This document shows positions 54,568-64,000 of a DNA stretch of 64,000 nucleotides, in pieces (position 1 is the first letter of the stretch; every line of letters starts with the position of its first letter). The stretch comes from Brugia malayi (taxonomy: Eukaryota > Nematoda > Chromadorea > Rhabditida > Onchocercidae): the NCBI RefSeq assembly GCF_000002995.4, contig NW_025062477.1, forward strand, positions 10,078,649-10,142,648, given 5' to 3'. Below the pieces are notes generated by a model, which saw nothing but the letters and a program-made list of their open reading frames with translations, did no database searches and was not told where the DNA came from. Made by a program: the position numbers and the translations under genes.

Positions 54568-57500
54568 TAGCTAAATTATTTACTAAATATTGTAAAATTT
54601 TAGTATTTTATTTTTTTTTTTTGAAAAATTACTAATAGAAAATTAAAGCATATGACAATGCTTAATAGTGATTAATAATCATATTGAAATTATTTTATTA
54701 ATTATTTCATTAATTTAGTAATTAATTTTTTAGGTAAATTATTTCATATGATAATGATAACCTTGTTTCAGGTTCACTAAATGGTGCATTACCATGATAA
54801 ATTTCAGAACAAATATGTGAACTTGATCCAGTTTCTGTAATTTAAAAGAAAAAAAAAATTAAATTAATTTAAAAGTAAAAATAAAAAAGAAATTTTATTT
54901 ATAATTTTTTCATTTAATAAATCGACAATTTTACAATTATAATTTTATTTTACAATTCTCATAAATCTTTGTTAAAAGAGAGAAAATAAAAAAAATTTGC
55001 TTTTTTTTTTGACTAAAACTTAAGATTTTTTATCAAAAAAAAAAAAAAAAAAATTGCATTTATTAATTGTAAGCATTTTTTTGATTAAAAAAAAAAATTT
55101 AATATTTTAAAAAGTAATTATATTTTAAAAAGTATTTTACTATATTTTACAAAGTATTAAAATTTAATGTTTTAAAAAGATTAAAATTACCAATTTGTTT
55201 TCGTTTATTGTCGTTTTTTCAATTTTAATAGAAATATTTACTTTTTATTTTATTAAGAATTAATTAATTTCTTTTAAAAAAAAAGTTCAAAAAAAAAAAA
55301 TAATAAATTTAAATTCTTAAACAAACCTCCCCAATAAAAATCAAAATTTCGATTTAAATCCACTCCATTACAACAACGTTCACGATACCAACGATCTTTA
55401 AAACATACTTTTTTACCACGATTTTTACGCCAAAATCTTGCCTTAAAAAAAAAAAAAAATTTAATTTACTGATTCGTATTAATTTTTTAATAAAAATAAT
55501 TATTCGAATCGAAAATAATTTGCATATGTAAAATAACTAAATGCATCAAATTGAATTGCATTAATTTCTAATAATAATAATAATAAACAAATTATTGATC
55601 TAATCAATTTATTTTATATTTTTTCATTTTATTTCTTTTTTTTTTTTTTTTCACATAATGCAAAATTAAATAAAATCTAAAAAATCGTAAAGGCTTTTTT
55701 TTGCCTTTATATTAAAATAATTAATAATAAGTTAGTATCATTCTTGATACTACTACATATTACTTATCAATCTTAATCATGATATTACTGCATATTACTT
55801 ATCAATCCTAATCATGATATTACTACATATTACTTATCAATCTTAATCATGATAGTACCACATATTATAACTTATTAATCGGTGATATTACTATGTATCA
55901 TTACTTATTATTACTAATTAATCAGTGATATTGCAACATATCATTACTTATTATTATCAATACTTATTAATCAATGATAATACCACATAATACTACCTAC
56001 TGATCAATGGTATTGCTATATATAATTACTTATTAATCAATGATAATACTAGATATTATTACTAATTAATCAGTGATATTGCAACATATCATTACTTATT
56101 ATTATCAATACTTATTAATCAATGATAATACCACATAATATTACCTAATAATCAATGATATTACTATATATAATTACTTATTAATCATTTTTTTCAAAAA
56201 AAAAATTCAAAGAAAATAAGTTATAAAATTTTGATATATATTTTGAATACATGTGGTGTAAGATCGGATCTCGAATATTCATAACCATCCGGATTGACAA
56301 CCGGTACAATGTAGAAATTAAGCGTATCAATGTATGATGTAATTTGTGAATCAATGCCATATTGTGAGATTAACTGAAATTTTTAATGTAATAATTATTT
56401 CTTCGCTTTTTTTGTTAAAAAAAAAAATATTTTAAAACTGTAAATAATATTTATAACGAACCAAATTAACAACTGGTAATTAATATTATCATTACTTATT
56501 GGTAATATTATTACTATTCATTACTTATTAGTGATATTATTATTATTATTATAATTAATGATTTTAAATTAAATCATTTACTATTTCATTTTATATAATG
56601 ATTCAAATTTTTTTTTTTTTTTTTAAAATCAACTTATCTATATGCCATCAACAATTGTAAAAAAATTTTTTTTCCTTTGTAAATTTTATTATTTACTGAA
56701 GTAAAAAAAAAAAAATTCAGTAATAAAATGAAAATAGAATTTAAGAAAATAAAATTTTGAAATTTTATTATTTCTATTTTTTTTTTTTTTCACTTCAAAC
56801 TAACAATTTTTTCTTCTTATCTTTTCTAATTAACAATTAACAACATTTTATTCATTTTTTTTTTCTAATTTAATTTTTTAACTTTTTTTTTTTTTTTAAA
56901 GTGAAATATTAGTGGTATAATAACCTGATCAATGAAATATAATGCTGTATGAATGGAGGCCCATTCTCGAGCATGTATTCCAGCATCAATCCAAATAATT
57001 CGTTTATTAATCTTATCAATTGGATTTCCAATCTTTAAAAAAAAAAAAAAATTTAATTCCAAAAAAAACTTTTGTAAACATTTGAATAATATCAAAATTA
57101 ATTTTGCAAAAAACAATTTTAATAAAACTATCAATAATTAATAATGATTAATAGGAAAAAAGAAAAGAGTGAAAAAAAAAAGGAAATTAATTAAACATTT
57201 ATCACTTATCAAAAATTTAAAGTAAATTTTAAATATTTAGAAAAAAAAAAAGAAAAAAGCAAAAAAGAAAAATTTTTATTACAAACTTTAATGCCTTTAA
57301 TATTTCGTCCCTCAAATGTTTGTCCAATTGTAAATACTTTTGCAATATTTGAATAAAAATGTTCAATTTCATTAAGCCATGAAATGATTGTATCATACGA
57401 GTGATAATCACCAAACTTATATTTTGCTTTATTTCTAATTAAATTAGCATCTTTTGAACGTTTCATAAATGATTCCATAATTGAATTAAATGCTGTCACT

Positions 57501-60500
57501 GTCGCATAATTTTGTCCATCACTCTTCCTTGGTTGTCCTTCTCGTTCATAGATCAATCTGATAAATACTGATAATATTTTAAAATTATTTCTGATTAAAA
57601 AATTATCAATTAATTTAAAATTATTTCTTCATCATGCAAAAAATTTCATTTATTAACAATAATATTATTTCAATTTTAAAATTATTATTAAACTAACAAA
57701 AAAAAAAATTAAATTAGATGATATGTATATTTGATGTAATATGCAAATATTTTTATTAATTTTTGATAAAAAAATTATTTCTGAATTAATGCATAAATTT
57801 AAATTATTGGCAATAATTTTGATTTAAATTTAAAATTACTGTTAAAAGAAATTGCAAATTTAAATTAAATAAAAAATGTTAGAAAATTATTTAAATTATT
57901 TACATTTTATCGTACTCACTTCTCAACATCATTGATGATAATTTTAAAAGTGATATTATTTTGTTTAAAAAAATTTGCTAATGAATGAATCACTGATGAT
58001 TGCAACATAATATCAACTGCTTGTCCAATACCTGTTGGTGCACGCCAAAAATTTAACTAAAAAAAAAGAAAAATAAAACAAATTTAATTTAAAAAAAAAA
58101 GTGAAAAAAATTAAAAATAGCAAAAAAATATTTTATTAAATTAAAAAAGTTAATAATTTAAAATTCACATTTTTTTTTTTTTTTTTATCAGAAAACATTA
58201 ATTATTAGTTATTCATTTAGCATTAAAACAATATATTTGCTATTGTGATATCAAATTTAACAAATATTTACATTATTTTATTGTCACAAATATTAATTAT
58301 TTTGGCTAATGCATAGTAAATTCAAAATATTTTAAAGTATAAAATATTTAAATAATCCATCAATTTAATTTTAATTTTGAAAATTAGAGCATTGAAAGTT
58401 AACAAATTATTACTTTTTGGTAAGAATTATTTGTAAATGATAGCAACAATAAACATATTAGATAAATGTGAATCTTAATTTCAATTTAAAATTCATTCAA
58501 ATTCAAATTGGAAATGCTAATTTTTTTTAAAAAATTTAAATTTATTATATTTAAAAAAAATTTAATTTCATAAATAACTTCGATTATACTTTTCAATTTT
58601 TCGTCTTTTTTAAATTTCATTTTTAATTACATTTTAAATTCGTACAAAAATTTCAATCATACAAAAAAAAAAAAAAAAAAGTTTATATTGCGATAGATCA
58701 GTTTGTTTCGTTTCACATTCATTTAAAATAAGTTCATCGAACCAAAAAATTAATTTTACTTTTTTTTTTTCTTGTTTTTAGTTCTTTTATACAAATTCAA
58801 AAAATATTATTCTATTTCCCTCCCCAAAAAAAAAGTTGAAAAAGAAAAAAAAAAAAAAAACTAAAATTAGATGAAATAATAATTTAACAGTTAAAATGAT
58901 AAAATTTAATTTATTATCATCAAAAGTACAATTTCAGCTTTTTTATCAATTTTTAAATAACGACGAAAAGTTAAAAATTGCAGTAATTTTGTCAATCTTT
59001 TGTTTTCATAATAATTTTTTTTTACTTTTTTCCTTTTTTTTTTTTTTGAATTTTGACACTAAGAAATTTACTTTTTGGGTTGGATAAATAATTTAAGTCA
59101 AAAAAAAAAGTAAAATTTATTTTAATTTGCTTTTTTTTAATCTTAAAACTATTTTACAAATGTTTAATACAACGTATTTTGTATAGTTATTTCGAATTTC
59201 CGGATATTTTACAATGATTTTTAACAGAATGAATTAATTTTATGCAATTTTAATTATTATTATTATTTCTAAAAGAAAAAATATTGGAGAAATAATATAA
59301 ACAATAATCATTAATGCAAGCGTACATTTACAATTTTAATTAAATTAAATTAAATTTGTTGTCAGAAAAAAGAAAAAAGCGACTAGCTTATTTAGCTTAA
59401 CTGATGAATGAATATTTTTGAAGTTAGCTTCAATTTTTTTTTTTTTTATATTTTTTTAATCTTTTTTTTTTTTTTTTTAATTTCAAAGATTAACTTTCAA
59501 ACAAAAAAAAGATATTTGCAATATAATTAATATACAAATAAGATGAAAAATTTTATAAAAATTTAAAATAAAAATCGAAAATGAAATTTTATTAGTGCTG
59601 AAGCAATAATATACATTGTTGATGAGATTTTAAAAGTAATTAAACAATTAGAAATAAACAAATAAACAAATAAATGAATGAACCTGTGATTCCATTGATT
59701 GGTAGAATAATTCATTAATAATTGCTAATTGATTCTTATATTCTGGTACAATTCGTATAACTTTATACTTTCTAAAATAAATTTAAAATTTGAAATATTT
59801 GTTTGGCAAAATTTTTGAGCATTTAAAAAAAAATAGAAAATTTTTGTAAAAAAAAAGTAAATTTTACTTATTTTTGTTTCATCTTTGCAAATTTATTTTA
59901 TCATATCTCTAATACATTTTTATTATCATTTTTTAAAATTATTGTCATTATTAAAGCATTTTATGGTATTAAACTTAATTACGCAGAATATTACGATAAT
60001 TATACGATTGTAAAATAATAAAATTTTTACGTATAATACAAGTACACGTACGTGTGTTATCGTCTCTTACAGCTCATTATAGCTGTTGGTTGTTGATTGT
60101 ATATGACATTAACGGTTGCTGTATATTAAATTTTATGCTATATAAATATATATATTTTTCTAAGTAACATGTTACGTATCATATTTTATAATAACAACGA
60201 TAATAGTAATAATAATAACGATAATAATAATATAAAAATCTACCTCTCATATTTAGTAATAATAATGATGATAATAATAATAATGATGACGATAATGACA
60301 TAAATAATAACATAAAAATTTACGTCTCATATTTTATAATGATAACGATAGCGATAATAATAATGATAGTAATATAAGAATTTACCTGTCACATTTTATA
60401 ATAATGACGATGATAATAATAATAATACAAAAATTTACGTGTCATATTTTCCAATAATGACGATACTGATAAAAAGAATGATAATAATAATGAAAATAAA

Positions 60501-60685
60501 AATAATAACGATAAGAATAATAATAGTAATAATTATAAATAATAGTAACAATAATAATGATAATAATAATAATACGAAATAGCTTACTGACTATCTGATA
60601 AACTGCCTCTGATAAGCGTCGATGTGTTTGATAAGAGAAGAAAAAGCACAGAAATGCTTATTCGCATTAAATATCGTCCAACCAT
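51494..60685 (-). CDS. M14 zinc metallocarboxypeptidase with C-terminal ShKT module
   Basis: Complete 14-exon gene, 592 aa. Exons in transcript order: 60685-60588, 59771-59684, 58056-57920, 57557-57287, 57032-56925, 56373-56251, 55441-55327, 54834-54762, 53973-53835, 53547-53463, 53247-53158, 52795-52694, 52295-52065, 51612-51494. Signal peptide in exon 1 (ISVLFLLLSNTSTLI), then an M14A propeptide (YKVIRIVPEYKNQL). Zinc ligands H218 and E221 (GIHAREWASIH) and H360 (LHTYSQMWIYPYGH); NPDGYEYS; GVDLNRNFDFYW; CSEIYHGNAPFSEPETR; catalytic E436 (YLLELRPGENG). D420 in SSGGSDDW falls at carboxypeptidase A position 255, predicting preference for C-terminal Lys/Arg. A basic linker (residues about 470-553) leads to a canonical six-cysteine ShKT module (C556, C563, C574, C585, C589, C592) that ends the protein. 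ShKT modules are common non-toxic appendages of nematode secreted enzymes. C. elegans SURO-1, a cuticle-related carboxypeptidase, is a possible relative (from memory). Confidence 0.95.
52872..53045. repeat. AAGTGATTTT-type repeats in carboxypeptidase intron
   Basis: Imperfect tandem blocks built of TAAGTGATTTTTATAATTTA and AGTATTTAAATGATTTAAG inside the intron between exons 11 and 12. The copies differ in length. Non-coding slippage product. Confidence 0.7.
55735..56190. repeat. Nested tandem repeats in carboxypeptidase intron
   Basis: Left part: about 46-bp units of the type TACATATTACTTATCAATC ... ATCATGATATTAC (about 55750-55865). Right part: a longer block containing CAGTGATATTGCAACATATC, present at 55923 and 56071 (period 148 bp) and continuing to about 56190. 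It sits in the intron between exons 6 and 7. Confidence 0.8.
60174..60590. repeat. GATAAT-rich array with higher-order units in carboxypeptidase intron 1
   Basis: Blocks of ATAATGATAACGA-type triplets are punctuated by a recurring spacer (TTTACGTCTCATATTTTATA or a variant) near 60173, 60243, 60322, 60384 and 60437, giving irregular units of about 53-80 bp. It ends next to the donor of exon 1. Confidence 0.75.
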
Positions 60686-63366
60686 CTTACTTACTTCAAT
60701 CGTTATCGTTTTTTTTTCGCTTCAGTTTATGCTAATCGCACTACTTTCTGCAATTACTAATTTCATTTGCGCCGAATAATTACTTTTTAATATGAAAAAG
60801 AAAATATTAAAATAATTATGATAAAATTACAAAATTTAAAAAAAAAAAAATGGAAAAATTGAATTAAATAATTTGAGAAATAATTTATCAAATTTTTATA
60901 ACAATAATAAATAATAAAAATTAACAGAAAATAATTTTTTTTTTTTTTATTTACGATAATATTTAACAAAATAAAATTTAAATTTTAGAGCAAAAAGTGA
61001 TTTTTTAATTAAAACAATAAAAAATAGAATGATGTAGAAAATGCATAAATGTAAATAGTCTAAACTAGTTAAATGAAAAGATTTGAATGAAATAGAATTT
61101 CTCCCGGGCAATTTGTCGGGTAGTGAAAGGAGAAGAAAAAAAAAAAAAAAACAAAACAAACAAACAAACAAACCAGTTTCATATTTTATTTTATTTTTTT
61201 TTGATAAGAAAAGGAGAAGGAAAAGGCTAATAAGGGAAATAATTGAAACTTTCAGAATAACCTGTTATTATTTTTATAAATTTAAGATAGCAATGAAATA
61301 ACATCAAATTTATGTTAATTGCAATTTTCTTTTTCTTTTTAACTTATATAATTTAATTAAAATATTAGTAAGTAAACGATTAATTTCTAATGAATTATCA
61401 ATTTATTACAGTGAAAAAAATTTTTTTTAAAATAAATAAATAAGCAAAAATATTTGTCAATTTTTTGTCCAAATTTTTTTTTTTTTTTATTTTTTAAGAA
61501 ATTTGAGAAAGAGCTAACAGCGGAAAAAGTGGGAAAAGTAAATAAAAAGCGGAAATGAATGAATAAAATAGAAAAAGGGAAATAAATGTAATATTTAAAT
61601 TAAAATTTGCTTTTTTTAATTAATGGTAGGAAAATTTTGAATGAAAGTTTGAAAAAAAAAATTCAATTGATATTAAAAAATAAAAAAAATAACTTAAAAA
61701 TAATTTGAAAAAAAAATTAAATAAATCATCTAATAACATTATAAATTTATTAAACAAATTTTTTCTATAACTAATTAACTAATTACTATCCTTAATTAAC
61801 ATTGCTACAATATTTGATAGAATTTATTTCTATATTATAAGAATACATTTATTACAAAGTAGAAAATGCATCAATTTTAGTATTCTGTAAATTTTTATTA
61901 AGAAAAATCAAAAGTAATAAAGTGTTAGAAAAAAAAAATTTTGAAAGAAAAATAAAGAGAAAAAAATGGTAGGAAACAATTTTTATTATTACATATAATT
62001 AAATTATGCTTAATTAATTAATTTATCAAATTGTATAAATTAATATATATTAATAAGAAAATCGAAAAAAAAGTGTTAAAATGTTACAAAATTATAATTT
62101 AAGAAGAAGGGAAAAATTTTTTTTATTTTATTTCTAATCTTATTTTTCTTTTGCTATATTAAAATATTTTTTTTTTTTGATTTCCCTGAAGTAATAAGTA
62201 AATTAATTAATTAATTAATTAAAAATTAAAATAGATCATCTAATATCATTACAAATTTATTGAACAAATTTTTTTCACCAAATATTTTGTTTATTATTTT
62301 TTTCCATTTATTTTTATTGTTAAAAAGAGAAATCATTTCATTCTGATTAAATAATAAATAAATAAACAAACAAATAGGTAATATCATTACAAATGTAATG
62401 AAAAAAAAAAAAAATTTTTTTTCTAATTTTAAATATTTCATCAATTATTTTTTTCTATGGCTTTTTATTATTAAAACGTAAAAATCATTTCATTTTGATC
62501 AAGTAATGAATAAATAAACAAATATATTAAAAAAATTAATTAATTAGCTAATCAATTAATTAATTAATATAAATATATGTATACCACAAACTATTTAGTC
62601 TTTTTTTCAATATTTTAAAAAATAATTTTTATACAATTTCTTCCTTTTTTTTTAGTATGATTTATTTTCTTTTATTTTATTTTCGTCTTCACTTTTTTTC
62701 TTTTTTTTTTTTTTTGCGATTAGCATAAAAGATAAGAAAATTTAAAAAATTTTATTAAATAAAATAGAGAAATGTTAGAAAGAAGAAAATAGCTCAAGGT
62801 TAAATAGTCTTGAGGAAGGGAAAGGTAAACGTGGGCTTATTTGTTAAAATTTGAAGAAAGGTAGGTAAATTGAGGGAAATGGTAAATGATACGGAAAGGT
62901 TAAATAATATGTATGTGTGTGTATGTGTCATATGTATGTGTGTGTATGTGTCATATGTATGTGTGTGTCTGTGTCACATGTATGTGTGTGTCTGTGTCAT
63001 ATGTATGTATGTGTATGTGTCATATGTATGTGTGTGTATGTGTCATATGTATGTGTGTGTCTGTGTCATATGTATGTGTGTGTATGTGTCATATGTATGT
63101 ATGTGTATGTGTCATATGTATGTGTGTGTATGTGTCATATGTATGTGTGTGTCTGTGTCATATGTATGTATGTGTATGTGTCATATGTATGTGTGTGTCT
63201 GTGTCATATGTATGTGTGTGTCTGTGTCTGTGTGTGTCATTTAAATGATTAAAAGAGAATTTGACCTTGATTATAAATCATCAATTGAGATAAAGATACG
63301 ATAAAAAAGGGTAAACAACTCTCATTTACATTGCTTTCTTTTTTTTTTTTTTTTCATTTTTGTTTC

Positions 63367-63403
<37 letters not shown>

Positions 63404-64000
63404 AAAAGTTTAAAATTGAAATTCCAGAAATTTTGATTTAAATCAAAAACTTGTTCATCTTACAACTTTTTTTTTTTTCTTTTCTAATTTGAAATGTTTC
63501 CTTTTTTTTCTTTTTTTTTGAAAAAGAAAGAAGATATATTTGAATTCGTCACCTTTTCGTAAGTTTTTTTTTTTTTTGTTTTGTTTTGAAATGTTTCTTT
63601 AAAAATTAAAAAAGCGAAATATATTTCAGAATTTTTTTTTTTTTTTTCATTTCTTTTTTTAAATTGCTAAAAGATAAGATTGAAATATTATCAAAGTTAA
63701 AACTAATTTAGTATTATTTAAAAAAAAAAGGAAAAAAAGAAAAAGCATTATGCAAATGAGAAAATTCAATAAAAATTTCCTGTGGGATTTGATGTCAATT
63801 AGCTAATTGAAAATTTTTTTTGATAATAAATTTAATAATTTTAATAAAAATTTTTTTTCTAATTTAATTTTTAATTAGTTAATTAAATTTGCTCTTCTTT
63901 TTTCTTTTGTCTTTTTTTTTTTAATATTTGAAAATGTTTGGAATTAATGGAAAAAACTTTCAAATAATATTCGAATAATTAAATTCTCGTCGCAATTTGT
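60686..64000. other. Upstream of carboxypeptidase: A+T-rich, one minisatellite, no gene
   Basis: The first few hundred bases should hold the carboxypeptidase promoter; a possible AG acceptor for leader trans-splicing was not resolved. Further right the sequence is homopolymer-rich, with a 23-bp TG-rich minisatellite (62909-63238), a 31-nt A run (63371-63401) and no exon-like block. The open frames at 60787-60969, 60947-61171, 61083-61301 and 62226-62444 are low complexity. Confidence 0.5.
62909..63238. repeat. 23-bp TG-rich minisatellite, about 14 copies
   Basis: Units of the form CATATGTATGTGTGTGTATG + TGT repeat with a 23-bp period (TCA at 62928, 62951, 62974, 62997 and onward). Single-base variants (TCTGTG for TATGTG, TATGTATG for TATGTGTG) occur in an irregular order. 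The unit carries no stop in any forward frame and 23 is not a multiple of three, so all three plus frames stay open; none is a gene. Confidence 0.93.

Noticed and set aside
62870..63252. Three overlapping plus-strand open frames of 111-124 codons rich in Cys/Val/Met/Tyr
   Set aside because: All come from the 23-bp TG-rich minisatellite, which lacks stops in every forward frame.

Overview
The window looks like nuclear DNA of a parasitic nematode, most likely a filarial or other spirurid worm (inference). The sequence is very A+T-rich and full of homopolymer A/T tracts. Its genes are split into many short exons with GT..AG introns, often with TTTTCAG-type acceptors. The gene content is nematode-like: a ZP-domain cuticlin, a cathepsin L, a carboxypeptidase with a terminal ShKT module, a BPI/LBP-type lipid-binding protein and a decayed BEL/Pao retroelement. 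All gene models were assembled by hand from splice phases. Every internal exon length agrees with the reading phase, which supports the boundaries.

Layout: (1) 534-2692 (+), the 3' part of a ZP-domain/cuticlin membrane protein whose 5' end lies outside the window. (2) about 3985-5957 (-), a decayed BEL/Pao LTR-retrotransposon piece (gag, zinc knuckle, start of the RT region). (3) 6848-10275 (-), a complete cathepsin L-like cysteine protease, 8 exons, 370 aa. (4) 14257-17316 (-), a 6-exon gene for a 139-aa secreted protein that I cannot assign to a family. (5) 22631-25229 (+), S-formylglutathione hydrolase / esterase D, 6 exons, 289 aa. (6) 25961-30803 (+), transcription elongation factor TFIIS, 8 exons, 305 aa. 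(7) 39969-48392 (+), a BPI/LBP/CETP-family protein, 13 recognised exons with the first exon(s) not found. (8) 51494-60685 (-), an M14 zinc carboxypeptidase with a C-terminal ShKT module, 14 exons, 592 aa, convergent with gene 7.

The window has two textures. The segments around the cuticlin/retroelement (1-6 kb) and around esterase D and TFIIS (about 22.3-31.7 kb) are of moderate composition. The segments at 6-22 kb and 31.7-64 kb are extremely A+T-rich, with long A/T runs, AAT-type microsatellites and several minisatellites (45 bp at 38.8 kb, 26 bp at 49.0 kb, 148 bp at 55.9 kb, 23 bp at 62.9 kb). The four genes in the A+T-rich blocks all encode predicted secreted proteins (the lipid-binding protein's own start was not found). 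The two housekeeping genes sit in the moderate block. There is no operon-like head-to-tail pair with clearly short spacing; esterase D and TFIIS share a strand and lie about 730 bp apart. I saw no tRNA, rRNA or CRISPR.

For follow-up, the most interesting items are the orphan 139-aa secreted protein, the acidic/polybasic insert in the BPI-family protein, the predicted carboxypeptidase-B-like specificity of the ShKT carboxypeptidase, the decayed BEL/Pao element, and a perfect 20-bp-stem hairpin in a cuticlin intron.
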